Positions 33,211-43,491 of a stretch of 64,000 bases of DNA are shown here, one piece after another. Within the stretch, counting starts at the first letter, position 1; each line of letters starts with the position of its first letter. This DNA comes from Craterilacuibacter sp. RT1T. GTDB lineage: Bacteria; Pseudomonadota; Gammaproteobacteria; Burkholderiales; Chromobacteriaceae. The translations under genes were made by a program, and so were the position numbers. The stretch is taken from contig NZ_JAMFLI010000002.1 of NCBI RefSeq assembly GCF_023502145.1, positions 1 to 64,000 of the forward strand. Direction: 5' to 3'. The notes under the pieces were generated by a model. The model was not told the origin of the DNA. It saw nothing but the letters and a program-made list of their open reading frames with translations, and searched no databases.

Positions 33211-35706
33211 GTGACGTTCCAACGCGCTATAGCAACACTGGCATCCAGCAATATACTCAGTTGCAGTCCGGAAACGCCTGCGGCCGTAGCGGCCCGCATG
33301 ATGGTCGATGCGCATTGCGGATCTATCGTGGTGATGAGTCCTGCCGGCAAGGCGCTGGGTATCTGGACTGAAAGCGACGCGCTGAAGATGGGCTTAGGTT
33401 GCCATGATGATTTATCGCAAGCGATCGCCGGGGTGATGAGTGCGCCGGTATACACACTCGATGCCGGATTGGGGACACAGGACGTGGCGGCCTTTTTTCG
33501 GCAGAAGCAGATCCGTCATGCACTACTGACCCGAGAGGGAGCGTATGTAGGCGTGGTGTCGGCCTCCGATATCGTATCGAATCAGGGCAGTGAGGTCTTT
33601 TTGCGCTGTACCCGCTTGGATAACTTGCCACTGGCACCTTTGGTGAGTGTCGGTGCCGATCGTCCTTTATCCGAAGCCTTGCAGCTGCTGCGTGATAGCG
33701 GCCATGATGCGCTGGCCATTGATTTTGCCGATGGCAGCTGGGGGATTCTGACTGCGCGTGATGTGCTGGCGCTGCTTGCCCGGCAGCAGCAGGATGTTGC
33801 CGTGCGTGAAGTGTGCAGTTACCCGATGCGCAGCGTCGCGGTAAATACTTCATTACTGGCGGTGCGTCAGCAATTGTTGGCGCAAAAAACGCGTCATATG
33901 GGCGTATTAGGCCTGGATGGACGCTTGCTGGCGATCGTTGGCATGGTCGACATCATGTACTCGATCGAGCACGAATTTATTGCCGAGTTGCAGCAAGCTT
34001 TGCAGCAACGGGATGCGGCGCTGGAAAATTCGCGTCAAAACCTGCTGCTGGCGGAAAAGGTCTTCGAGTCGACGCAGGAAGGCATCGTTGTGACCGATCC
34101 GGCGGGGGTGATTTTGCATGTCAACGCGGCATTTACCCGGATAACGGGTTACAGCCGCGAGGAGGTGCTGGGCAATACGCCGGCGATACTGCAATCCGGC
34201 CAGCAGCCGCCCGAGTTCTATCAGGCTTTTTGGCAGAGTCTGAAAAATGAAGGCAATTGGCAGGGCGAACTGGTCAATCGGCGCAAAAATGGTGTGCTGT
34301 ATTCCGAGTATCTGTCCATCTCCGGCATCCGTGAGCCTGATGGCCGCATTCTGCATTATGTCGGCGTATTCTCGGACATTACCCAGCGCAAGTTGTCTGA
34401 AGAGCGTTTGCATTATCTGGCCAATCATGATGCATTGACTGGCTTGTTCAACCGTACATTGTTTGCTGATTATGTCGCTGATGCGGTGCAGCGCAGCCTG
34501 AATGGCGGGCAGTTTGCTGTCCTGCATATCAATCTGGACCGTTTCAAACTGATCAACGATACGCTTGGCCATCAGGTCGGCGATGCCTTGTTGCGTCAGG
34601 TGGCAACGACGCTTAAATCCAGCCTGCCCGAGAGTGCACGCGTGGCGCGCTTGGCCGGGGACGAGTTCGGGGTTTTGTATGAATACGGGGAAAGCGTGGT
34701 ACTACTGGCGGCGCAGGTCCAGAAAACACTGGATCAGTTAGCGGGCGAAATTCAGGTAGACGGCAATCCGCTCTTTATTACCGCCAGTATCGGGGTCGCC
34801 TTGTATCCGGATGACGGGTATAACGCCGAGACCTTGTTGCTGAATGCCGATGCCGCCATGCACAAGGCCAAGGTGCGCGGAAAAAATGCATTCCAGTTTT
34901 ACGCGTCAGATATGAATGTCCGTGCCATGGCCAGGCTGAAGCTGGAGTTTGCGCTGCACCGGGTGCTGGAACGCGAGGAATTGGCGCTTTACTATCAGCC
35001 CAAGATAGATCTGGCCAGCGGCCGTTGTTGTGGTGCCGAGGCGCTGTTGCGCTGGTTTAGCCCGGATCTGGGCTCAGTCTCGCCGGCTGATTTCATTCCG
35101 CTGGCCGAGGAAACCGGACTGATTATTCCTATCGGTGAATGGGTGTTGCGCACGGCCTGTACTCAGGCCAGTGATTGGCTGGCACAGGGGGTGCTGGATG
35201 GGCGGGTGGCGGTCAACCTGTCCGGACGCCAATTTGCTTCCGGTAATATTGTCGCCATGATCCGGCGTATTCTGGACGAGACCGGTTTGCCGGCCGAGTT
35301 TTTGGAACTGGAAATTACCGAAAGTACGGCCATGGATGTCGATAGCGACGTGCTGGGCCAGTTAAGCAGCTTGCGTGCTTTGGGGATTGTGCTTTCCATT
35401 GATGATTTCGGCACCGGCTATTCATCGCTGGCTTATCTGAAGAAGCTGCCGGTCAGTGTGCTTAAGGTTGACCAATCCTTTATCAAAGATTTACATCATG
35501 ACCGGGATGATGCCGCCATTGCTGCCGCCATTATCTCGATGGCGCGTAGTCTGGAGTTGGATATTGTCGCCGAAGGGGTCGAGCTGGAAGAACACCGCCA
35601 GTTTTTACTGCAGCATGGCTGTACGATGGCGCAAGGCTATTTGTTTAGCCGCCCCTTGCCGGCCCAGGAAATGGGCCACTGGCTGGCTGGGGATAGAGCG
35701 GCCTAG
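33211..35706 (+). CDS. CBS-PAS-GGDEF-EAL c-di-GMP signalling protein
   Basis: Soluble protein of 831 residues that combines two or more CBS repeats (about 10-260), a PAS domain with PAC (about 280-395; NAAFTRITGYSREEVLG), a GGDEF domain (about 405-560) and an EAL domain (about 580-825). The cyclase signature is RLAGDEFGV, so the first Gly is Ala, and no RxxD inhibitory site precedes it. The EAL side keeps GAEALLRW, ELEITES, DDFGTGYSSL and the late VAEGVE, so phosphodiesterase activity is likely. GTG at 33211 after GGGGG is preferred to an ATG at 33178 buried in an inverted repeat. No membrane helix. CBS repeats suggest adenine-nucleotide input. Confidence 0.88.
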   Translation: MTFQRAIATLASSNILSCSPETPAAVAARMMVDAHCGSIVVMSPAGKALGIWTESDALKMGLGCHDDLSQAIAGVMSAPVYTLDAGLGTQDVAAFFRQKQIRHALLTREGAYVGVVSASDIVSNQGSEVFLRCTRLDNLPLAPLVSVGADRPLSEALQLLRDSGHDALAIDFADGSWGILTARDVLALLARQQQDVAVREVCSYPMRSVAVNTSLLAVRQQLLAQKTRHMGVLGLDGRLLAIVGMVDIMYSIEHEFIAELQQALQQRDAALENSRQNLLLAEKVFESTQEGIVVTDPAGVILHVNAAFTRITGYSREEVLGNTPAILQSGQQPPEFYQAFWQSLKNEGNWQGELVNRRKNGVLYSEYLSISGIREPDGRILHYVGVFSDITQRKLSEERLHYLANHDALTGLFNRTLFADYVADAVQRSLNGGQFAVLHINLDRFKLINDTLGHQVGDALLRQVATTLKSSLPESARVARLAGDEFGVLYEYGESVVLLAAQVQKTLDQLAGEIQVDGNPLFITASIGVALYPDDGYNAETLLLNADAAMHKAKVRGKNAFQFYASDMNVRAMARLKLEFALHRVLEREELALYYQPKIDLASGRCCGAEALLRWFSPDLGSVSPADFIPLAEETGLIIPIGEWVLRTACTQASDWLAQGVLDGRVAVNLSGRQFASGNIVAMIRRILDETGLPAEFLELEITESTAMDVDSDVLGQLSSLRALGIVLSIDDFGTGYSSLAYLKKLPVSVLKVDQSFIKDLHHDRDDAAIAAAIISMARSLELDIVAEGVELEEHRQFLLQHGCTMAQGYLFSRPLPAQEMGHWLAGDRAA

Positions 35707-35748
35707 CTGTTATAAAGGCGGCTGTCCTGATCGAATACAGGCAGGCAG

Positions 35749-35780
35749 TGGGTGCGTGCTGCTAGCCAGATGCGCACCCA
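35749..35780. terminator. Hairpin between convergent GGDEF-EAL and chemoreceptor genes
   Basis: TGGGTGCG (35749-35756) pairs with CGCACCCA (35773-35780) across a 16-nt loop. No marked T tract follows on either strand, so it is a weak or factor-assisted terminator at best. Confidence 0.5.
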
Positions 35781-35799
35781 TTGTGATGCTTAAACCGGA

Positions 35800-37332
35800 T
35801 CAGGCGTAGTAGCGTTGCGGTTCGCGCTGCACATCGGGTGCCACGTAGGCGTCTGTGTTTCGCGTCTGGAATGTGGTGATGGATTTGCCAAGTTCCGCCA
35901 TCAGCCTATCCAGTTGTCGGGTTGCATGGGCAATGGTATCGGTTTCTGCAGAGAGTGCCCGGGTATCGCTTTCGATCGAGTTAATATTGCTGGCGAAGTG
36001 GCTGAAGCCTTCGTTTTGCTTGGCCTCTGCCGCTGAAACCTGTTGCAGAAGATGGCCAAGTTCCAGCGTGTTGGCGATCATTCCGCCAAGCTTTTCATGT
36101 GCCGACAGGGTATGCTCGCGGCCCGTTCGCATCTGGGTATTGCCTTCCCGCATGGCGATAATCGATGACTGCGTACCCTCATGAATAAGATGTATCTTGT
36201 CGCCGATGTCCACGGTGGCTTTTTGCGTGCGCTCGGCCAGTTTCCTGACTTCATCTGCGACAACGGCAAAACCGCGGCCGAACTCGCCGGCACGTGCCGC
36301 TTCGATCGCTGCATTGAGCGCCAGCAAATTGGTCTGGTCGGCAATTTCACGGATCATCTGCACAATGCTGTCGACTTCCGTACTGCGCTCGCCCAGTTCC
36401 TCCAGCTTTTCTGCTGCCGCATCGATGACGGCCCGCGCCTTGTTAAGCTGCTGTACGGCGGCGTCCATTGCTTCTCCGCCCGCATGCGCCGCGGTGCCCG
36501 CAGCTTCGGCCATCGTGGCTGCCCGTTGTGACTCATGGGCACTTTGCTGCGTTAATGCCGACATTTTCCGTGTTTCCTCCACCATGTTTTCGGCACGCTG
36601 GCGTTGTTTGCTCATGGTGTCTGCCATCAGACCGGCGCTGCTGGCGATGTCGCGGCTTTCGGTGGTTGCGGCCTGAATAGAATGCGTCACCTGCGCCATC
36701 ATCTCCTTCATGATGCGGCTCGTGTTTTCCGCCTCTTCGCGGGCCGCTTCCAGTTTCTCGAAGCCACGGGCTTTGGCTTTCTCAAATGAAAGCGACAGGA
36801 TGAATACCGTTAGCGTGAGTCCGATCAGCGATTTGGCCTGCAGCTTGGGGAATTCTTCGTGGGCAATGGGGCTAGGCGGGAGCCAGCCGTGATTCTCCGA
36901 CAAAACCAGCATGACGATGATGGCCGCAATGGTCATTGCGCTCCATACCGTGCCGGAGTGGCGGCCATTGATAAATATGGCCGCCACCGGTACTGCGGCA
37001 TACCAGACAATGCTGGTCGACATGACACCGCCGTTAACGTAAACCATCCAGCTAACGAGTGCGAACATACATAGCACCACGTACTCGCCAACCAGACGCA
37101 CCATGCCGCTGAATTTAAGTGCGAAAGCGCCGGCCAATAGCAACAGGCAGCCAAGCAAAATGCCGTCTGCCATCGCCGGATGGTTCAGCTTGTAGTAAGA
37201 CAGGGCAAACAGTGGTGCGATCAGGCCTGCGGTTAGTGCCGCACTGATGATGGTCCGTGCGCGGATGAGTAGTTCCTGCTGCTGGCGAACAGCGGCAGGA
37301 ATGAACCACTCGGTGATGCTTTGTAGCGTCAT
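35800..37332 (-). CDS. Methyl-accepting chemotaxis protein with six-helix membrane sensor
   Basis: Chemoreceptor of 510 residues. Instead of a periplasmic ligand domain, the N-terminal 185 residues make about six membrane helices with short loops (near 25-45, 55-75, 82-102, 108-125, 130-150 and 168-186), so input must come through or within the membrane. The cytoplasmic part is the usual coiled coil with tip [20 protein letters not shown] and then a long return helix. There is no clear HAMP domain. The C-terminus ends PQRYYA, not a classical docking pentapeptide. It converges on the GGDEF-EAL gene, and its start region faces the 253-bp gap before 37586. Confidence 0.88.
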   Translation of the reverse strand: MTLQSITEWFIPAAVRQQQELLIRARTIISAALTAGLIAPLFALSYYKLNHPAMADGILLGCLLLLAGAFALKFSGMVRLVGEYVVLCMFALVSWMVYVNGGVMSTSIVWYAAVPVAAIFINGRHSGTVWSAMTIAAIIVMLVLSENHGWLPPSPIAHEEFPKLQAKSLIGLTLTVFILSLSFEKAKARGFEKLEAAREEAENTSRIMKEMMAQVTHSIQAATTESRDIASSAGLMADTMSKQRQRAENMVEETRKMSALTQQSAHESQRAATMAEAAGTAAHAGGEAMDAAVQQLNKARAVIDAAAEKLEELGERSTEVDSIVQMIREIADQTNLLALNAAIEAARAGEFGRGFAVVADEVRKLAERTQKATVDIGDKIHLIHEGTQSSIIAMREGNTQMRTGREHTLSAHEKLGGMIANTLELGHLLQQVSAAEAKQNEGFSHFASNINSIESDTRALSAETDTIAHATRQLDRLMAELGKSITTFQTRNTDAYVAPDVQREPQRYYA

Positions 37333-37585
37333 GATGAAGTCTCTCCCGTGATTTGTTTTTTATTATCAAAACCGTAGCGGTTATAAATGGTTTTGTGGGT
37401 GAACTCTAAAACAAATGTTTGATTAGAACAATGGTGTATTTTGCGTGCGTTACGGATTGCTGCAGTTTATTTTTGGCCTTTGGCTGGGACGTGGGGCTTT
37501 CCTGAATCGCTGGTGTCATAAGCAGGGTTTGAGGCAAAATGATAAAAGCGGCCTATTTCGCCATGCCTAGAAACCGATTGCCCTC

Positions 37586-38122
37586 ATGTTGCGTTTGCCT
37601 TTGTTGCCCGTTTTACTGCTCTGTCTGCCTGTTTGGGCATGGGCTGCACCTTATCGCGATACCGTCTGGCCCGTGACTTTCGATTTGCCGGCGCAGTGGC
37701 AGCTCAGCAGCAAGACCGAGAAAAAGCGCCGCACTCTTTTGGTTCTGCCGCGTCGTGCCGAGGACCGGGAGCGCGGCGATGCGCGCGCGGTGTTCAGCGT
37801 GCGCCGCCTGGGTAAGCGCGACAGCTTGCAGCGCTTGATCCGGCCTTACCGCAGTGCGCAGGGCGGGCGCGAGGCCGCCAGCCGTATCGAGCTGGATGAA
37901 AAGCGCGGCCGTGTGCTGCTGGACTACCGCGAAAGCGAAAATGTACAGAATGGCTTGTGGATTGTGCGGCGCCACCAGAAGGTATGGCAGCTGGACAAGG
38001 CGTCGCGCCGGGTATTCGAGGCCGATTGCAGCGCCAACGCGTCCGAGTTCAAACATTACCGCCAGCCTTTTTCCAGCCTGTGCCTGAAGTTTTCGGTCAG
38101 CAGCAAGCGTGAACAGCCATGA
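37586..38122 (+). CDS. Exported protein of unknown function
   Basis: A 178-residue protein with a signal peptide ending WAWAA (about 16-20). The mature part is basic (many Arg/Lys) and reads like a compact beta protein: PVTFDLPAQWQLSS, then RVLLDYRESENVQNGLWIVRR. Two cysteines near the C-terminus (about 148 and 165) could form a disulfide. I recognise no family. It is coupled by a 4-bp overlap (ATGA) to the first EamA transporter gene, so it may be part of that transport unit. Confidence 0.7.
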   Translation: MLRLPLLPVLLLCLPVWAWAAPYRDTVWPVTFDLPAQWQLSSKTEKKRRTLLVLPRRAEDRERGDARAVFSVRRLGKRDSLQRLIRPYRSAQGGREAASRIELDEKRGRVLLDYRESENVQNGLWIVRRHQKVWQLDKASRRVFEADCSANASEFKHYRQPFSSLCLKFSVSSKREQP

Positions 38123-39003
38123 GTGCGGCCTTAAGGCAGATCCTGTGGCTGCGCGTGCGCGCAGGGCAGCTGGGTGCCGGCTGGATGGTGCTGGCCGGGC
38201 TGTCGTTTGCGCTGATGGGCGTGTTCGTCAAGGAAGGCGCGCGTACCTTTTCTTCGACCGAACTGTTGTTCTGGCGCACTTTGCTGGGAGCCTTGTGTCT
38301 GTCCGCGGTGATGCGGCTGCGCGGGCAGTCGTCGCGCACGCACCATTTTACTGGCCATCTCAAGCGCAGTGTTATCGGTTACGCCTCCATGGCCATGCTG
38401 TTTTATGCACTCGCCCATTTGCCCTTGTCCAGCGCGATTACGCTGAATTACACTTCGCCGCTTTTCTTTGTCCTCTTGTGCATGATCAGGCTGCGCGACC
38501 GCTTGACGCCGGCCGTGGGCCTGTCTTTGGCACTGGGCTTTGTTGGGGTGGTGCTGCTGCTTAAACCCGGCTTCGCTTCGGATGCCTGGTTTGCCACGCT
38601 GGTGGGTCTGGGCTCGGGCCTGTGTGCCGGCTTTGCCGTGTTTCAGGTGCGCGAGCTGGGGCAGATGGGGGAGCCGTCGTGGCGTACAGTGTTCTGGTTC
38701 TTCTGGCTTGCCAGCGGCTTTGGCCTGATTTTTTTGCTGTTTGGCCCGGGTTTTACCCCATTAAATAGTGCGAATGTCGGGCCCTTACTCGGTGTTGCGC
38801 TATTCGGCCTGACCGGCCAGCTGGCGATGACCCGTGCCTATCAGGAAGGGCGGCGCTTTCTGGTTGCCAGTCTTGCCTATCTGACCGTCGTCTTTTCCGC
38901 CCTGTTTGGTGTTCTGTTGTGGGGGGAACCCCTAAGCGGCGATGCGCTGCTGGCGATGGCGCTGGTGATCCTGTCCGGCGTGATTGCGGCACGGCGCGGA
39001 TAA
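38119..39003 (+). CDS. EamA/DMT-family transporter, copy 1
   Basis: Inner-membrane permease of 294 residues with ten predicted helices in two EamA repeats (each about five helices). The first repeat includes FALMGVFVKEGARTFSSTELLFWRT (outline, about 34-58) and the second TGQLAMTRAYQEGRRFLVAS. Members export metabolites or amino acids; the substrate is unknown. It overlaps the exported-protein gene upstream and is followed after 19 bp by a close paralogue on the same strand, so the three form an operon. Confidence 0.9.
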   Translation: MSAALRQILWLRVRAGQLGAGWMVLAGLSFALMGVFVKEGARTFSSTELLFWRTLLGALCLSAVMRLRGQSSRTHHFTGHLKRSVIGYASMAMLFYALAHLPLSSAITLNYTSPLFFVLLCMIRLRDRLTPAVGLSLALGFVGVVLLLKPGFASDAWFATLVGLGSGLCAGFAVFQVRELGQMGEPSWRTVFWFFWLASGFGLIFLLFGPGFTPLNSANVGPLLGVALFGLTGQLAMTRAYQEGRRFLVASLAYLTVVFSALFGVLLWGEPLSGDALLAMALVILSGVIAARRG

Positions 39004-39022
39004 ATTTTCTTTTTGGAACGGT

Positions 39023-39892
39023 ATGAAGCATTTGTTTTTGCCTGCACGCTGGCGGGATTTTTCCCTGGGCGCGGGCTGGATGGTGGTGGCTGCTTTTTTC
39101 TTCGGCCTGATGGGGGTATTCGTCAAGCTGGGATCGGCTAGTCTGAGTTCGAGCGCGCTGGTGTTCTGGCGCACGCTGATTGGCGTGCTGCTGCTGGGAA
39201 TTCCGGCCCTGCTTAAAGGGCAGCGGTTTGCCACGCCTTGTCTGCGCCGCCATATCCAGCGTGGCCTGTTGGCTTACACCTCGCTGCTGCTGTACTTTTA
39301 CGCCATCGCCCATCTGCCGCTGGCGACCGCTGTGACCTTGAATTACACCTCGCCCATGTTTCTTGCGCTGTTGTCGGTTGTGTTCTTGCGCGAGAAGCTG
39401 TCGCCGCGCGCGCTCTTTGCGCTGGCGCTGGGCTTTGTCGGCGTTGTGCTGCTATTGCGCCCGACACTGGCGTCGGATGCCTGGCTGGTGGGTTTGATGG
39501 GCTTGTGTTCGGGCTTGCTGGCCGGCTGGTCCTATCTGCATGTACGCGAGCTTGCGCGTCTGGGCGAGCCTGAGTGGCGTATCGTGTTTTATTTCGCGTT
39601 GATTGCGACTCTGGGCGGGGCGGTGCTGGTGTCGTTCGAGGGCTGGCAGCCCATGGATGGCCATACCATGCTGATGGTGGCCGGGCTGGGTATCACGGCC
39701 ACCATTGCCCAACTGGCGATGACCCGTGCCTATAAGGTTGGCAATAAGCTGGTGGCGGCCAATCTGTCCTACCTGACGGTGGTGTTCTCTACCTTGCTGG
39801 GTGTGCTGTTATGGGATGAATCCCTGCCCGGCGTCTCGCTGTCGGCAATAATATTGATTGTGATCAGTGGTATGCTCGCTAGCCGGCGCTAG
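39023..39892 (+). CDS. EamA/DMT-family transporter, copy 2 (tandem paralogue)
   Basis: A 289-residue ten-helix permease clearly homologous to the preceding one: FFFGLMGVFVKLG and SSSALVFWRTLIG match its FALMGVFVKEG and SSTELLFWRTLLG, and NYTSPMFLALLSVVFLREKLSPR aligns with NYTSPLFFVLLCMIRLRDRLTPA. The start at 39023 after GGAAC is preferred; reading from 38984 would begin inside copy 1. Tandem duplication is the likely origin. Possibly the two act as a pair, as in small multidrug resistance dimers, but EamA proteins of this size are normally self-sufficient. Confidence 0.9.
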   Translation: MKHLFLPARWRDFSLGAGWMVVAAFFFGLMGVFVKLGSASLSSSALVFWRTLIGVLLLGIPALLKGQRFATPCLRRHIQRGLLAYTSLLLYFYAIAHLPLATAVTLNYTSPMFLALLSVVFLREKLSPRALFALALGFVGVVLLLRPTLASDAWLVGLMGLCSGLLAGWSYLHVRELARLGEPEWRIVFYFALIATLGGAVLVSFEGWQPMDGHTMLMVAGLGITATIAQLAMTRAYKVGNKLVAANLSYLTVVFSTLLGVLLWDESLPGVSLSAIILIVISGMLASRR

Positions 39893-39929
39893 AATGTTAA
39901 TTGCATGAATAACGAGAGAGGTGTAGCGC

Positions 39930-40286
39930 ATGATTTCCATCCGTGAGCAGGACTATGGCCTGGATGTCGCCTTGTATGGCGAATTTACCCTGGCCGATTT
40001 TAAATTGTTCGAAGCGGCGCTGATGAAGCGCGCCGGCGAACAGCGCAAACCGGATGTATTGCTGGATCTGTCCGAACTGAAGGACTTCACCATCGATATG
40101 GCGCTGGAGGAGGTGAAATTCATGCGCGCGCATGAAAGTGACTTCGGCCGCATCGCGCTGGTGGTGGAGGATGTGTGGATCAAGCTGGCCACCCATATTG
40201 CCGGCATGCTGTCCGATGCGCGTTCGCACCACTTTGAAACGCTGGAAGAAGCGCAAGCCTGGCTCAAGGGCGCAGAACCGCTGTAA
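39930..40286 (+). CDS. SpoIIAA-like (STAS/SpoIIAA-like fold) protein
   Basis: Small 118-residue soluble protein. The alternating strand/helix pattern with [17 protein letters not shown] (about 13-29), [20 protein letters not shown] and a late [15 protein letters not shown] fits the SpoIIAA-like family (PF11964 type), related to anti-sigma-factor antagonists and lipid-binding CRAL-TRIO-like folds. No phosphorylated Ser of true SpoIIAA is evident. No anti-sigma partner is adjacent; tex follows 73 bp later. Function unknown. Confidence 0.75.
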   Translation: MISIREQDYGLDVALYGEFTLADFKLFEAALMKRAGEQRKPDVLLDLSELKDFTIDMALEEVKFMRAHESDFGRIALVVEDVWIKLATHIAGMLSDARSHHFETLEEAQAWLKGAEPL

Positions 40287-40359
40287 GGTTTACAGGGCTT
40301 GCTTTTACCTGCTTAGCCGCTACAGTAGGGGCTTTTCTTCGCCAAGACAGAAAAGCCGC

Positions 40360-42663
40360 ATGATCAAGTCTATTGCCAGCCGCCTCGCGGCGGAACTCAA
40401 TGTCCGCGAGGCGCAAGTCCTTGCCACGGTCGAACTGATTGACGAGGGCGCAACCGTGCCCTTTATCGCGCGTTACCGCAAGGAAGTCACCGGTGGTCTG
40501 GACGACACCCAGTTGCGCCTGCTGGATGAACGCCTCGTTTATCTGCGCGAACTGGATGCCCGCCGCGACACCATACTCAAAAGCATTGCCGAACAGGACA
40601 AGCTCAGCCCCGAGCTACAGGCCGCCATTTTGGAGGCCGATAATAAAACCCTGCTGGAAGACCTGTACCTGCCGTATAAGCCCAAACGCCGTACCCGGGC
40701 CCAGATTGCGCGCGAAGCCGGGCTGGAGCCGCTGGCCGATAGCCTGTTGGCCGATCCCTCACAAGAGCCCGAAGCGGCCGCCGCTGCTTATATTGCCCCG
40801 GATAAGGGCGTTGCCGATGCCAAGGCTGCGCTGGATGGTGCTCGCGCCATTCTGATTGAACGCTTTGCCGAGGACGCTGCACTTTTGGGCGTTTTGCGCG
40901 ACAAATTGTGGCAAGAGGGCGAGCTAAGCGGCAGCGTGGTGGCCGGCAAGGAAGCCGAAGGCGCCAAGTTTTCCGATTATTTCGCCCATCGCGAGCCGAT
41001 ACGCAGTACGCCTTCACACCGCGCGCTGGCACTGCTGCGTGGCCGCAATGAGGGCATTCTGACGCTCGGCCTTAAATACCAGCCGGACGAAACGCCGATT
41101 ACCGAGCGTTCGGCTTATGAGCTCTTGATTGCCCGCCATTTTGCAGTGGCCGATCAGGGGCGCGCCGCCGATAAATGGCTGCTGGACGGGGTGCGCCTGT
41201 GCTGGCGGGCCAAAATTTTCCTGTCTTTCGAACTGGAGCTGCTGGGCCGGCTGAAAGACGCGGCCGACGCCGAGGCGATCAAGGTGTTTGCCGGCAATCT
41301 GCATGACTTGCTGCTGGCGGCACCGGCTGGCGCCCGTGCCACCATGGGGCTGGACCCGGGCATTCGTACTGGCGTGAAAGTCGCCGTTGTCGATGCTACC
41401 GGCAAACTATTGGATACCGCCACCGTTTACCCGCACGAGCCGCGCCGCGACTGGCATGGCGCGCTCTCGACCCTGGCGGCGCTGGCGGTGCGTCATCAGG
41501 TTGATCTGATCGCCATCGGCAACGGCACGGCCAGCCGCGAAACCGACAAACTGGCCGAAGAACTGACCCGTGCACTGCCGCAACTGGCGATGACGCGCGT
41601 GGTGGTGTCCGAGGCCGGCGCTTCGGTGTATTCGGCGTCCGAGCTGGCTGCGCGCGAATTCCCGACACTGGATGTGAGCCTGCGCGGTGCGGTGTCGATT
41701 GCCCGGCGCTTGCAGGACCCGCTGGCCGAGCTGGTGAAGATAGACCCCAAAAGCATCGGTGTCGGCCAGTACCAGCATGATGTCAATCAAAGCCAGTTGG
41801 CCAAGTCGCTGGACGCCGTGGTGGAAGATTGCGTCAACGCCGTCGGGGTGGATGTGAATATGGCTTCGGTGCCGCTATTGACCCGCATTTCGGGATTGAA
41901 TGCCACGCTGGCGGCGAATATCGTGGCCTATCGTGATGCCAACGGCGCGTTCAAAAGCCGCAAGGCACTGTTGAAAGTGCCGCGTCTGGGCGAAAAAACT
42001 TTCGAGCAGGCCGCCGGCTTTTTGCGCATACGCGGCGGCGACAATCCGCTGGATGCGTCATCGGTTCACCCCGAGGCCTATCCGGTGGTGGAGAAGATTG
42101 TCAGCCGCACCGGACGTGCGGTGTCAGAACTGATTAGCGATGCCGGCGCCATCAAGACGCTGCGCCCATCCGACTATACCGATGCGCGTTTCGGTTTGCC
42201 TACGGTGATGGATATTCTGAAAGAGCTGGAAAAACCGGGGCGCGATCCGCGTCCCGAATTCAAGACAGCGACCTTTCAGGACGGGATCGAAGACATCAAG
42301 CATTTGCTGCCGGGCATGGTGCTCGAAGGTTGCGTCACCAATGTCACCAATTTCGGCGCCTTCGTCGATATCGGCGTGCACCAGGATGGGCTGGTGCATA
42401 TTTCCGCCTTGTCCAATAAATTTGTCGATGATCCGCGTACTGTGGTCAAGGCCGGCGATGTGGTGCAGGTCAAGGTGCTGGAAGTGGATGTGGCGCGCAA
42501 ACGCATTGCGCTGACCATGCGCATGAGCGACGAGCCGGGTGCCCAGCGTAGCAGTGCACCGGCTGGCCGCAGCGATGCTTCGCGTAGTGGCAAGGGGAGG
42601 GCGCCGGAAAAAGCGCCGGCCAATAATGCCATGGCGGATGCGCTGGCAAGGCTGAAACGCTAA
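40360..42663 (+). CDS. tex: Transcription accessory protein Tex (YhgF)
   Basis: RNA-binding factor that promotes transcription fidelity and mRNA turnover. The 767-residue protein has the Tex domain order: helical N-terminal region with [20 protein letters not shown] (about 28-47), a YqgF-like RNase H fold with [18 protein letters not shown] near 327-344, helix-hairpin-helix repeats (about 500-570; LARISGLN-type [16 protein letters not shown]) and a C-terminal S1 domain with [19 protein letters not shown]. The ATG at 40360 is chosen because homologues start [13 protein letters not shown]-like; an upstream frame to 40132 overlaps the SpoIIAA-like gene. A strong terminator follows. Confidence 0.95.
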   Translation: MIKSIASRLAAELNVREAQVLATVELIDEGATVPFIARYRKEVTGGLDDTQLRLLDERLVYLRELDARRDTILKSIAEQDKLSPELQAAILEADNKTLLEDLYLPYKPKRRTRAQIAREAGLEPLADSLLADPSQEPEAAAAAYIAPDKGVADAKAALDGARAILIERFAEDAALLGVLRDKLWQEGELSGSVVAGKEAEGAKFSDYFAHREPIRSTPSHRALALLRGRNEGILTLGLKYQPDETPITERSAYELLIARHFAVADQGRAADKWLLDGVRLCWRAKIFLSFELELLGRLKDAADAEAIKVFAGNLHDLLLAAPAGARATMGLDPGIRTGVKVAVVDATGKLLDTATVYPHEPRRDWHGALSTLAALAVRHQVDLIAIGNGTASRETDKLAEELTRALPQLAMTRVVVSEAGASVYSASELAAREFPTLDVSLRGAVSIARRLQDPLAELVKIDPKSIGVGQYQHDVNQSQLAKSLDAVVEDCVNAVGVDVNMASVPLLTRISGLNATLAANIVAYRDANGAFKSRKALLKVPRLGEKTFEQAAGFLRIRGGDNPLDASSVHPEAYPVVEKIVSRTGRAVSELISDAGAIKTLRPSDYTDARFGLPTVMDILKELEKPGRDPRPEFKTATFQDGIEDIKHLLPGMVLEGCVTNVTNFGAFVDIGVHQDGLVHISALSNKFVDDPRTVVKAGDVVQVKVLEVDVARKRIALTMRMSDEPGAQRSSAPAGRSDASRSGKGRAPEKAPANNAMADALARLKR

Positions 42664-42725
42664 GCAGTTGTTCACCTCGTCCCGCTTGGGATAGGGTGAA
42701 AGACTTTTAAGTCCATGCTGCTGAA

Positions 42726-42757
42726 CCAAGGCCCGCGCAAGCGGGCCTTGGTTTTTT
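42726..42757 (+). terminator. Intrinsic terminator after tex
   Basis: CCAAGGCCCGC (42726-42736), loop GCAA, GCGGGCCTTGG (42741-42751), then TTTTTT: an 11-bp perfect stem with a tetraloop and U tract. It ends tex just before the convergent PAP2 gene. Confidence 0.95.
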
Positions 42758-42759
42758 GC

Positions 42760-43491
42760 TTAAGAGAGCGCCAGTCTTAGAGCGTGAAATACATAGCCGG
42801 CGATCAGGCGGACGCTGTCAAACATCTCGGCAATTTCAAACAGCAAGGCAAAGCCCAGGGCGTAAAACCATTGTGGATAGCCGTGCTCAATGTTCAGTAG
42901 TCTGCTTGTGATGTGGCTGCGCGCTTTCCAGTGACTGATGATAGACACGCTTGCGATACCGAGTAAGGCGCCGGCAATCAGGTCGGACGGGTAGTGCATG
43001 CCAAAATAAAGTCTGGGCAGGCAAATAAAGATGGTTGCATGGATAAACGCCCAAAGCCCCATTTTTGGCGAGATCCTGAATAGCGAGGATGCCAGCACAA
43101 AGGCCAAAGCGGCATGGTCACTGGGGAAAGAACTCCAGGTGCGCATGCTGGATGCAAGCTGGGTAACAAAATGCAGATCAATATTGGTGAAAGGCCGCCC
43201 CCGGAAAGGCAGGGCCAGCGCTAGCAGACGGGCAAAAAACAAGGTAGCGAAACCCGTCAATATGCCTTCAAGCAGGATGTTCCGGTTAAGCGATTGCTTG
43301 GGTGTGTTTTTGAACCATATCCAGCAGATAGCCAGTACCAGTGGAAAAAATTTTATAATCGAAGCGTCAAGCACCCATGCAACCACACCATCAAACAAGG
43401 GGCTCTTGAGCATGAATTGATTCACCCACATCACTATTTCGTTGTCCAAGTGGGAGATGGATGGAAAGTCGTGAGCGGGCATCGTATTCAC
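42760..43491 (-). CDS. PAP2-family membrane phosphatase
   Basis: Inner-membrane phosphatase of the PAP2 superfamily, 243 residues with about five or six helices. The three catalytic motifs are visible: LPFRGRP (motif 1, about 107-113 region), the SFPSDHA block (motif 2, about 137-143), and RLYFGMHYPSDLIAGALLG (motif 3). The motif His residues are all kept, so hydrolysis of a lipid phosphate (undecaprenyl pyrophosphate, phosphatidate or a lipid A phosphate) is likely. Which substrate is open. It converges on tex and is divergent from the AstE/AspA-like gene. Confidence 0.88.
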   Translation of the reverse strand: MNTMPAHDFPSISHLDNEIVMWVNQFMLKSPLFDGVVAWVLDASIIKFFPLVLAICWIWFKNTPKQSLNRNILLEGILTGFATLFFARLLALALPFRGRPFTNIDLHFVTQLASSMRTWSSFPSDHAALAFVLASSLFRISPKMGLWAFIHATIFICLPRLYFGMHYPSDLIAGALLGIASVSIISHWKARSHITSRLLNIEHGYPQWFYALGFALLFEIAEMFDSVRLIAGYVFHALRLALS

